This document shows positions 7,934 to 14,333 of a stretch of DNA of 21,425 nucleotides, piece by piece; within the stretch, counting starts at the first letter, position 1; each line of letters opens with the position of its first letter. This DNA is from Balneolales bacterium (GTDB lineage: Bacteria > Bacteroidota > Rhodothermia > Balneolales > Natronogracilivirgulaceae). Under the pieces are notes generated by a model. That model was not told the origin of the DNA and searched no databases. It was given only the letters and a program-made list of their open reading frames with translations. Location of the stretch: assembly GCA_007131625.1 (NCBI GenBank), contig SLQC01000234.1:1-21425 (forward strand), given 5' to 3'. Made by a program: the position numbers and the translations under genes.

Positions 7934-8518
7934 ATGAACAGCCACCGCATTGTTACAACTATGAAAATTCTGGGTATTTATATCACATTTGTAATTTTTA
8001 CATTCTCAACGAGTTATGGCCAGGCAACAAATTCTGAGGCGAGCACCCTTGTTCGGATTGGATTAAATCCTGTAATAGGGACTAAAGCAGATGTCAATGA
8101 TGATTTAACAATGAGTGAAGGCTTTGGTATGGCCGTCCGCTCCGATATAAGTATCAGTAGAAGATTTTCTGTTGTACCGGAATTTATATACTATTTCCCG
8201 ACACCAATAAATACAAATGGGTTTGGGGGAGTCGATTTTACTATTTGGCAGTTTAATGTTAATTCCAATTTCTTTATCGAGAAAAATCCTGTTTATCCAA
8301 TCAGTGCTTATCTGATTGGCGGGTTAAGCTATAATTATGCAGATGCTGAAAGAAGAATTTCTGAATTTGATGTTTTTGAAAATGTTGATGATTTAGGAGC
8401 AAATTTTGGAGTCGGCTTAACCGGAAGAAGAAGGATTTTGGCTGCTGAAGTAAAATATGATACTGCTTTTGATCAAATTACATTTTCAGCAGTTATTTAT
8501 TTCGGAGCTTATAATTAA
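7934..8518 (+). CDS. Outer-membrane beta-barrel protein, porin-like
   Basis: A small secreted protein of 194 residues. A signal peptide is clear (MKILGIYITFVIFTFSTSYG, cleavage near GQA); a second ATG at 7961 begins exactly at this peptide and may be the real start. The mature part consists of alternating hydrophobic/polar strands (VRIGLNPVIG, RFSVVPEFIYYF, FTIWQFNVNSNFFI, ISAYLIGGLSYNY, ANFGVGLTGRRR, ILAAEVKYDTAF) and ends in ITFSAVIYFGAYN, typical of eight-stranded outer-membrane barrels. No OmpA-like peptidoglycan domain is present. Base composition is much richer in AT than its neighbours, which may mean recent transfer. The function is unknown; no partner gene is adjacent. Confidence 0.65.
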   Translation: MNSHRIVTTMKILGIYITFVIFTFSTSYGQATNSEASTLVRIGLNPVIGTKADVNDDLTMSEGFGMAVRSDISISRRFSVVPEFIYYFPTPINTNGFGGVDFTIWQFNVNSNFFIEKNPVYPISAYLIGGLSYNYADAERRISEFDVFENVDDLGANFGVGLTGRRRILAAEVKYDTAFDQITFSAVIYFGAYN

Positions 8519-8680
8519 CGCCGCATCTGCCTGATATGATAATCCAAAAAATGGGTTTCCTGTGATATCAGGCTTATAAAAAACCGGGGAATAAACAATT
8601 GAGGGGACTACTGGAGACCACAGGAGAATACAGGAGTTATATATAAAGGCAAGTGCTATTGGCAGAAAAAAGGTTTTCAT
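8486..8680 (-). CDS. Doubtful small secreted protein, 64 aa
   Basis: An ATG at 8680 on the minus strand is preceded by AGGGAG with a 6-base spacer, one of the better ribosome sites in the window. It opens a product that starts like a signal peptide (MKTFFLPIALAFIYNSCILLW). The frame runs 64 codons and ends inside the 3' end of the beta-barrel gene (33-base convergent overlap), and part of it coincides with an inverted repeat. No family is recognised. It may be a real small gene, a remnant or chance. Confidence 0.2.
   Translation of the reverse strand: MKTFFLPIALAFIYNSCILLWSPVVPSIVYSPVFYKPDITGNPFFGLSYQADAALIISSEINNC
8529..8573. terminator. Inverted repeat after the beta-barrel gene, possible terminator
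   Basis: GCCTGATAT (8529-8537) pairs perfectly with ATATCAGGC (8565-8573), and an inner AATCC/GGGTT pairing can extend the stem-loop. It starts 10 bases after the beta-barrel stop codon. The T-run expected after a rho-independent terminator is poor (TTATAAAAAA), so it may act as an mRNA 3' hairpin instead. Confidence 0.35.
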
Positions 8681-8740
8681 GATATACTCCCTGTAGTACA
8701 TTATTCGTTTGGAAGTACAGGCTTGCAAGCTTGCATCCGA

Positions 8741-8837
8741 GGCATCGGTGTATCAACATTTCAAAGCATCATCGTATCCGAAGTGTCAAAGCATCATCGT
8801 ATCAAAGCATCATCACACCCGAAGCATCATCGAATCA
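8741..8837. repeat. Degenerate tandem repeats with core GCATCATCG
   Basis: Upstream of msrA there are four near-identical units: CAAAGCATCATCGTATC twice (from 8762 and 8786), then CAAAGCATCATCACACC and GAAGCATCATCGAATC, plus a more divergent GGCATCGGTGTATC at the left. Spacing is irregular (about 16-25 bases). With the rest of 8574-8862, no gene other than the doubtful minus-strand ORF is seen. Confidence 0.75.
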
Positions 8838-8862
8838 ACTGTAAACGGAAAACCAGGTTGTC

Positions 8863-9471
8863 ATGAATATCTTATTATATTTATTATTGATAATGAATTT
8901 TTCACAAACGAATAACCGAATGAACGATACATATCAACAGGCCACTTTCGGAGCCGGATGTTTCTGGTGCGTGGAAGCCATTTACCAGCGTGTTTCTGGC
9001 GTGGTTGCCGTGGAGTCCGGGTTTTCCGGTGGCCATATTGAAAATCCGTCCTATAATCAGGTAATCACAGGCAGTACCGGTTATGCCGAAGTTATCCGTT
9101 TAACATATGACCCTGCTGTAATAACATTTGAAGAACTGCTGGAGGTATTCTGGCATACACATGATCCGACCACGCTAAATCGGCAGGGAGCCGATATCGG
9201 AACGCAATACCGTTCCGCTATTTTTTATCACAGTGATGAACAAATGCGAATTGCAGAAGCATCCATGAAAAAGACTGATGACTCCGAATTGTGGAGTGAC
9301 CCAATTGTAACTGAAATATCACCCCTGATAAATTACTATAAGGCGGAAGAATATCATCAAAACTATTTTAACAATAATCCGGAAGCGGGTTACTGTTCCA
9401 TAGTGATTGCCCCGAAGGTTCAAAAGTTCAAAAAGGATTTCCCACACTTGCTTCAGGATAGTTTGCACTGA
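8863..9471 (+). CDS. msrA: Peptide-methionine (S)-S-oxide reductase MsrA
   Basis: Reduces the S form of methionine sulfoxide in proteins and free methionine, repairing oxidative damage. The active-site motif GAGCFWCVEA (nucleophile Cys33 in this numbering), the SGFSGGHIENPSY segment, HTHDPTTLNRQGADIGTQYRS and the C-terminal AEEYHQNYF...GYCSIVIAPKVQKF are all classic MsrA. No MsrB domain is fused or adjacent. The start is ambiguous. ATG 8863 gives a short hydrophobic leader (ILLYLLLIMNF) that could be a signal peptide, with AGG 7 bases upstream; ATG 8920 (MNDTYQQATFGAG) gives the usual cytosolic form of 183 residues. It converges on the isomerase-like gene with only 20 bases between stops. Confidence 0.95.
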   Translation: MNILLYLLLIMNFSQTNNRMNDTYQQATFGAGCFWCVEAIYQRVSGVVAVESGFSGGHIENPSYNQVITGSTGYAEVIRLTYDPAVITFEELLEVFWHTHDPTTLNRQGADIGTQYRSAIFYHSDEQMRIAEASMKKTDDSELWSDPIVTEISPLINYYKAEEYHQNYFNNNPEAGYCSIVIAPKVQKFKKDFPHLLQDSLH

Positions 9472-9491
9472 AATTATTTTGAATGCTTTTT

Positions 9492-10376
9492 TTAAATGTC
9501 ACAGATTGCAATTGCCTCAGCCAGAGATTGAATTTTACCTTCATTTGATTCTCGTGTCGAAATAAACTCCTGAGCTACATATCCGTCAAATCCTGTTTCG
9601 TGGATTGCCCTCATAATAGCAGCATAATTAAGCTCCTGCGTATCATCAATTTCATTTCGTCCCGGGACACCTGCCGTATGATAATGCCCAAGCCACTGGT
9701 GCTGATCGCGAATGGTACGTATAATATCACCCTCATTGATCTGCATATGGTAAATGTCATACAAAATTTTGAAATTCGGGGAGTCTATTTGCTTGCAAAG
9801 TTCGATTGCCCACGGAGTATTGTCACACATATAGTCAGGGTGGTCAATCTTACTGTTGAACACCTCCATTTGAATGATTACGCCGCTTTTTTCAGCCTGA
9901 TCCATGATCTTTTTCAGTCCGTCAACACAATTTATAAGTCCGGATTCATCATCCATTCCTTCGCGATTGCCACTGAAACAGATCAAATTCTTATATCCGG
10001 CTTTCGATACTAGTTCGATATGTTCTGAATAATTTTTAATGAGAATTGGATGGTTTTCCTTATGGTTCCAACCCTGTCTGGAGCTTATTTCAGCACCGTT
10101 ACACATTGAAGAAACTATTCCATGCCGCTTCAAGGTTTCCCATTCTTCCGGACCAACCAGATCAATCGCAGAAAACCCCAAATTCTTAACCGTTACACAC
10201 AATTCATCTAAACTCAGAAATCTGAAAGGCCACCTGCATACGGAGTGATTAATATTGCCTTTCAGGGATACATCAGACCGCTGGTTTGCTCTTGCCAATT
10301 TTGTCATGGCACCCACTCCCAAAGATCCCACCGCCATCCATTTTAACATCTCTTTTCGATTAATCGGTTTGTCCAT
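9492..10376 (-). CDS. Hydroxypyruvate-isomerase-like TIM-barrel protein with export leader
   Basis: Member of the sugar isomerase/epimerase TIM-barrel family, nearest in pattern to hydroxypyruvate isomerase (Hyi), which interconverts hydroxypyruvate and tartronate semialdehyde. Likely metal/catalytic residues are Glu171 (QMEVFNSK), Asp207 (LYDIYHMQINEGD), His233 (GHYHTAGVPGR, where Hyi usually has Gln) and Glu270 (VAQEFIST). The first ~30 residues (NRKEMLKWMAVGSLGVGAM...ARA) look like a Tat-type leader but with RK instead of the twin arginine, so export is likely but the route is uncertain. The start is well set: AGGAGG at 10382-10387 lies 5 bases before ATG 10376. The true substrate is not known. 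Confidence 0.75.
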   Translation of the reverse strand: MDKPINRKEMLKWMAVGSLGVGAMTKLARANQRSDVSLKGNINHSVCRWPFRFLSLDELCVTVKNLGFSAIDLVGPEEWETLKRHGIVSSMCNGAEISSRQGWNHKENHPILIKNYSEHIELVSKAGYKNLICFSGNREGMDDESGLINCVDGLKKIMDQAEKSGVIIQMEVFNSKIDHPDYMCDNTPWAIELCKQIDSPNFKILYDIYHMQINEGDIIRTIRDQHQWLGHYHTAGVPGRNEIDDTQELNYAAIMRAIHETGFDGYVAQEFISTRESNEGKIQSLAEAIAICDI

Positions 10377-10381
10377 TAGAG

Positions 10382-10387
10382 CCTCCT
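10382..10387 (-). promoter_or_regulatory. Strong ribosome binding site of the isomerase-like gene
   Basis: On the minus strand AAAGGAGG followed by CTCTA and ATG gives a near-perfect Shine-Dalgarno site, unusual in this window, where most genes lack one. It fixes the start at 10376. The leader up to 10646 shows no gene and no certain promoter. Confidence 0.8.
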
Positions 10388-10646
10388 TTAATTATGTAAT
10401 TATTGTTGATATGAAATGTGCAGCTGGAAATAATAAACGCCTTTAGAAATAGTAACCCTCCGAAGCTGACTCGCAAATACTATCCCTGACCGCTCACTTC
10501 ATATCGTGCAATATAGTTGCTTTGCTCGTATTACCTCAAATGGTAACCACACGACATGTGGGAAATTGCCTTATAATGAACCCAAATCGGAAAATGTCCC
10601 ATTGTGGAATTTCCTGATTCTTTGAATTCATTACAAGTCAGGTAAG

Positions 10647-10802
10647 TCAGTCTCCCGGGGACTGGACTTGAACATCGGGATCACAAAAAGCAATATTGCC
10701 CTCAATATGTGCATTCGGTTCTCCGTCCATCCATAGCCGAACCCGCAGATCAATTATAGATAACCAGTTATTTTTATGATGTAAAAAAGTACTATGCATC
10801 AT
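10647..10802 (-). CDS. Small ORF B (51 aa), translationally coupled to small ORF A
   Basis: A complete ORF from ATG 10802 (a second ATG follows at once) to TGA 10649-10647. Its start overlaps the stop of the upstream small ORF as ATGA, and AAAGGG lies 6 bases before the ATG. The product contains WLSIIDLRVRLWMDGEPN and AHIEGNIAFCDPDVQVQ, which reads like real, soluble protein, mildly acidic, with one Cys and no signal peptide. I do not recognise a family. It could also be the C-terminal piece of a larger decayed gene, but the ribosome site and ATGA overlap favour an intact small gene. It is codirectional with the isomerase-like gene 270 bases downstream. Confidence 0.45.
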   Translation of the reverse strand: MMHSTFLHHKNNWLSIIDLRVRLWMDGEPNAHIEGNIAFCDPDVQVQSPGD

Positions 10803-10960
10803 AAGTCACCCTTTTTAAAATTGTCATAGAATTCAGCCTCGCGTTTACACATCATTCGGTATATCTCACCGGCCATTACACCGATCGCACCGGCTGTTAC
10901 ACCGATCGCACCGTAACTCAGAGAATAGTTGATCAGTGGTTCTGCAGTGAAAAAATACAT
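10799..10960 (-). CDS. Small ORF A (53 aa), single-helix membrane protein
   Basis: From ATG 10960 to TGA 10801-10799; an in-frame TGA directly before the ATG prevents extension. The product begins MYFFTAEPLINYSLSYG and has a glycine/alanine-rich hydrophobic helix (AIGVTAGAIGVMAG, about residues 18-32) followed by a charged tail (EIYRMMCKREAEFYDNFKKG). The helix is built from a repeated 7-residue unit (GAIGVTA, GAIGVMA) encoded by a near-perfect 21-base duplication. It probably sits once in the membrane with its charged tail in the cytoplasm. No family is recognised. Its stop overlaps the start of small ORF B, so the two look like a bicistronic unit. Confidence 0.45.
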   Translation of the reverse strand: MYFFTAEPLINYSLSYGAIGVTAGAIGVMAGEIYRMMCKREAEFYDNFKKGDL

Positions 10961-11030
10961 TCAACTGTATTTGTTAAATTCATGCAAATGGCTGATTTTA
11001 GCAGGGTCTAATAACGATTTTTTTATATAA

Positions 11031-11062
11031 CGGGCATAGGGGCATAGGGGCATAGGGGCATA
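11031..11062. repeat. 8-bp microsatellite, four copies of (G/C)GGGCATA
   Basis: CGGGCATA followed by three exact GGGGCATA units, each 8 bases. Because 8 is not a multiple of 3, copy-number change within a transcript could shift a frame, but no gene crosses it. Confidence 0.85.
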
Positions 11063-11065
11063 GTA

Positions 11066-11370
11066 ATGGTACAACTGTGATGGTACATCAAAAAAGTGGT
11101 GATTTCGCTTCAGCAACTGGCGATCGTATTGGGGCTATTCAGCTCGTTCCTGAGTAATTTCACCATTGCGTCATTGGCCGGAACTTCCACAGAGACGCTC
11201 TGGTGGGGTTTGGCGCACCTGATCTGAATTAGACGGGGTTTGCAATGCAGATCATAATATGATACCAGATGGATATGACACCTGGAAACCGGCGAAAAAC
11301 TTGTACATTTCACAGTAGAGGATTCCGCGATTCCGGAAAATCACATATCGGTTGTACATTTAGTGGACCC
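11066..11370. mobile_element. Possible remnant of an IS21-like insertion sequence
   Basis: At the left, ATGGTACA occurs twice (11066-11073, 11080-11087). At the right, TTGTACATTT occurs twice (11301-11310, 11352-11361), the second running into AGTGGACCC. Multiple short direct repeats near each end are typical of IS21-family elements, and the sequence style is similar from memory. No transposase or IstB helper coding is recognisable between them, so if this is an element it is an internally deleted relic. Confidence 0.25.
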
Positions 11371-11375
11371 TATCC

Positions 11376-12194
11376 CTATCGTTTATTGGTCGGTGATGAG
11401 GTGTTATCTGGACGGATGATGCTGGTTAAATAATCCAACACCTGCCATGCATCAGGCCCGTATTCAAACAACAGATCCAGAATACTGCATCCCGGAACAA
11501 ACCCCGGAAAATGTTGCCTGTATTCGGGATGTGTGAATGCCGGCTGCACAGCGGCAGGATGTGGTTTTTGAAAATTGCGACTGTCGGGCTCCTGCCAGAT
11601 GGTTTTATGAAATGTGGGACGGAGAGATTCGGTATGGGGAACATGGTCTATATCATCCGGACCTGGTTTCGGGTATATCTTGTCTGATGATTCTGTGAGG
11701 CGGTCATCCTGCAGATAGCAAATGGATTGATACAAGTCGGTTTGGGATTGGAAGTGCTCGCTTGCCCACTCCGGAAACCCGGGTAGCTGGAGATAGATCC
11801 ACTGCCGGTGCATCAGGTGACGAACCGCATCGATCAGCAGTCCCGACTCCCCGGCTTCCACCAGATCGGACCGGATTTCGGGTTCATAATAATCAAAGTA
11901 AAGGCTGTTCCGGTAATTGAACTCGAGTGCCCGCAGGTGATGGTTGAGCCAGGGACGACGGTCGTCGATCCGCACCTGGTTGATAGACATGCGGCGGTCG
12001 TCGCTCACAAAAGGGATCGTCAACCATTGATATCCGTCGGGTGTCCGTAACTTCGCGCGATGGATCCGGCTTTTCCGTGAAAACGAATGGAGATCGTCCA
12101 GCACCACCCGGTCAGATCCCAAAGCTCTCGCCAGCCAGTTGAGACAAGGGGAGTAACCGGGAAGTAAAAGTGCAATGATTCGGGTTCGGATCAT
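11376..12194 (-). CDS. WbqC-family protein
   Basis: The 272-residue product has the WbqC family pattern: an N-terminal LLLPGYSPCLNWLARALGS, then VVLDDLHSFSRKSRIHRAKL, WLTIPFV, IDDRRPWLNHHLRALEFNYR, NSLYFDYYEPEI, and the C-terminal GCSILDLLFEYGPDAWQVL. Family members are often found in surface polysaccharide (O-antigen) loci, but their biochemical role is not established to my knowledge. A low-complexity stretch around residues 160-225 (DKIYPKPGPDDID, HTESLRPTFHKTIWQEPD) separates the conserved halves and looks like an insert. It is divergent from the membrane glycosyltransferase-like gene, which may share a role in surface glycans. There is no clear ribosome site. Confidence 0.8.
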   Translation of the reverse strand: MIRTRIIALLLPGYSPCLNWLARALGSDRVVLDDLHSFSRKSRIHRAKLRTPDGYQWLTIPFVSDDRRMSINQVRIDDRRPWLNHHLRALEFNYRNSLYFDYYEPEIRSDLVEAGESGLLIDAVRHLMHRQWIYLQLPGFPEWASEHFQSQTDLYQSICYLQDDRLTESSDKIYPKPGPDDIDHVPHTESLRPTFHKTIWQEPDSRNFQKPHPAAVQPAFTHPEYRQHFPGFVPGCSILDLLFEYGPDAWQVLDYLTSIIRPDNTSSPTNKR

Positions 12195-12352
12195 GGGAAT
12201 GGACTACAGAACTATCCAAATAATCTGGATACCCCTTCAATATAAGGTTTTATGGTCTTTCGGTAAATTCAGGTGATTTTATGTAAATTGCCCGGTATCA
12301 CATTCCGTGTCGATGTGATCCGAGATGCATTTGAAAGTTAACAGGATAGAAC

Positions 12353-14281
12353 ATGAGCGTTTTCCTTGCAAGGTATTGGCCTCTGGTTATAGTGACAGTG
12401 TTGTTTTGGATTATAATGACGCTGTTGGTATTACTTTCGATGCAGCAAAGTGACGGAAAATTGATCTATCCCCTGGACGATACGTATATCCATATGGCTA
12501 TTGCGAAGAATGCCGCACTTCACCAGGTCTGGGGAGTGACAAAATATGCCTTCAGTTCAACAACATCCTCTCCACTCTGGACCTTGCTGCTGACATTCAT
12601 GTATATGGTATTCGGTGTAAACGACTGGGCGCCATTACTGCTGAATGTACTGTTCGGAACAATACTGATCGTAGCTGCAGGACTTTTTTTAGATAAGGCC
12701 ATCAGCTCGATCAATACCCCTGAAACCTGGCGGACTGGGACCTCCCTTCGAGTTATTTTTTCCAGGATTGTAACCTGCCGCCGCTTTATATCAGTTGCTG
12801 TTTTAATCGTTGCCTTGTTTGTATCACCATTGCCGACTTTGGTGATGATTGGCATGGAGCATGTTCTGCACACACTGCTCACACTCTTATTTTTAGGATT
12901 TGCCATATCGGTACTTGATGCACCGTTTGCTGGTTCCCGGGCAATAGGCCGGAAAAAGAGTCCCTTCCAGGCAGATATTCCAATAATATCCCCAAAAGCG
13001 TTTCTTCCCCTTGTATTTCTGGCTCCGGCACTCGTCATGGTCCGGTATGAGGGTTTGTTTCTTGTCTTTGCAGTGTGTGTGTTCATGGTGATGCAGAAAA
13101 AATGGCTCGGCGCTATACTGACCGGTTCGGCGGCCCTGCTGCCGGTGATCGGGTATGGGCTCTGGTCGGTTAGCAGGGGTTGGTATTTTCTGCCCAATCC
13201 AATCCTTCTCAAAGGACATATGCCGGATCACAATCTGCCGGAATTGGTGGCCATATTGCAGCGCACCCTGTTTGAAATACAATCGAACCCCCACATACTG
13301 CTGCTCATAATTGCGTCTCTTGCTTTGGTGTTACTGCATCAAAATAAACCGTCCGAAAACCGGTTGTGGTACGCTCACCTGATCTGGTCGGGTACACTTT
13401 TGTTGCATATGGTTTTCGCAAGCACCGGCTGGCTGTACCGGTACGAAGCCTACCTTGTTTTCGTTGGGATTCTGATCGTCGGAGCTTCTGCTGCACAGCT
13501 GATCCCGGGTTTGATGTCCTTATTTTTCGAGAATATGTCCCGGAAACATTCCCGGAATGACACCCGGAATCAAAATGCAAACGTACCAGAAAAATTCAAT
13601 GCGGACCATCCCGGTAATCCCAGTTCGGATTTACCCGGGAATGCCAATGTGGACACACCTGCGAATCCCAATACGGGCCATCCCGGAAATGCCAAAACGG
13701 TCCCGACTCGTGGTTTTTTCGACCGGTTTCTGCCGGTGGTAGTCGTATTGTTGTTGGCGGGTATCATCGCCTTCCCGTTTGTACACAGAGCGGCATATGC
13801 TTTTATACTTACGCCGATGGCATCCGGAAATATCTATGAACAGCATTATCAAATGGGACGGTTCCTCAGCACCTTTCATCAGGGTGATGCGGTGGCGGCA
13901 AATGACATCGGTGCCATCTCCTGGATGGCGGATATCCGTCTTTTTGATCTATTGGGTCTGGGAAGTCTGGAACCGGCAGTACTTAGAAAAAATAATCGTT
14001 ATTCAATGGATGATATAGACCGTCTGGCGAAACAGCACGATATCGCCATAGCCATCGTCTATGACGACTGGTTTGACGGCGAGCAAATGCCGACATTACC
14101 ACCGGAATGGGAACGGGTCGGGCAGTGGCGAATATTCGGAAATGTAATTGCCGGAAGCGATGTGGTGTCATTTTATGCTGTGGATCCGTCTAAAAAAAGT
14201 GATTTGATACGGAATCTGAATCGTTTCTCGGAGGAAGTGCCCGCAGGAGTGGAACAGACCGGTTTGTTGCCTGCCCAATAG
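12353..14281 (+). CDS. GT-C-like polytopic membrane glycosyltransferase
   Basis: A 642-residue membrane protein with about ten hydrophobic segments. After the first helix it has YPLDDTYIHMAIAKN (Asp42, Asp43) and then SSTTSSPLWTLLL, the arrangement seen in GT-C fold enzymes that use polyprenyl-phosphate sugars (AftB-like and related), in which the acidic pair in the first extracytoplasmic loop is catalytic. The C-terminal ~150 residues form a soluble domain (HQGDAVAANDIGAISWM, IRLFDLLGLGS) common in this group. Residues 418-449, between helices, are a run of four 8-residue repeats. The donor and acceptor are unknown; a part in cell-surface glycans is likely. AGGA lies 6 bases before ATG 12353. 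gltX begins 52 bases after it. Confidence 0.7.
   Translation: MSVFLARYWPLVIVTVLFWIIMTLLVLLSMQQSDGKLIYPLDDTYIHMAIAKNAALHQVWGVTKYAFSSTTSSPLWTLLLTFMYMVFGVNDWAPLLLNVLFGTILIVAAGLFLDKAISSINTPETWRTGTSLRVIFSRIVTCRRFISVAVLIVALFVSPLPTLVMIGMEHVLHTLLTLLFLGFAISVLDAPFAGSRAIGRKKSPFQADIPIISPKAFLPLVFLAPALVMVRYEGLFLVFAVCVFMVMQKKWLGAILTGSAALLPVIGYGLWSVSRGWYFLPNPILLKGHMPDHNLPELVAILQRTLFEIQSNPHILLLIIASLALVLLHQNKPSENRLWYAHLIWSGTLLLHMVFASTGWLYRYEAYLVFVGILIVGASAAQLIPGLMSLFFENMSRKHSRNDTRNQNANVPEKFNADHPGNPSSDLPGNANVDTPANPNTGHPGNAKTVPTRGFFDRFLPVVVVLLLAGIIAFPFVHRAAYAFILTPMASGNIYEQHYQMGRFLSTFHQGDAVAANDIGAISWMADIRLFDLLGLGSLEPAVLRKNNRYSMDDIDRLAKQHDIAIAIVYDDWFDGEQMPTLPPEWERVGQWRIFGNVIAGSDVVSFYAVDPSKKSDLIRNLNRFSEEVPAGVEQTGLLPAQ
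13604..13699 (+). repeat. Four 24-bp coding repeats (8-aa units) in the GT-C gene
   Basis: The units translate as DHPGNPSS, DLPGNANV, DTPANPNT and GHPGNAKT, in register with 24-base steps from 13604. Two weaker units (NDTRNQNA, NVPEKFNA) precede them, and CCCGGAA motifs continue upstream. They form a Pro/Gly/Asn-rich hydrophilic loop between membrane segments. Confidence 0.85.
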
Positions 14282-14333
14282 TCTGTATTTTTACAGGCAA
14301 GACCATTTCAATATTCACTGATTAACATTCCGG

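Larger units (their letters stand above)
10961..11375. other. Gene-poor repeat-bearing gap
   Basis: This 415-base stretch holds the leader of small ORF A, an 8-bp microsatellite, and pairs of GTAC-centred repeats that may be insertion-sequence ends. A minus-strand open frame (11110-11313) has no recognisable product and overlaps one of the repeats, so I do not call it a gene. Confidence 0.4.

Noticed and set aside
11110..11313. A 67-codon minus-strand open frame in the gap before the WbqC gene
   Set aside because: It has no recognisable motif, and its start overlaps one of the TTGTACATTT repeats, so it looks non-coding.
14267..14300. Inverted repeat TTGCCTG/CAGGCAA between the GT-C gene and gltX as a terminator
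   Set aside because: The loop is 20 bases, the left arm is inside the coding sequence, and no T-run follows.
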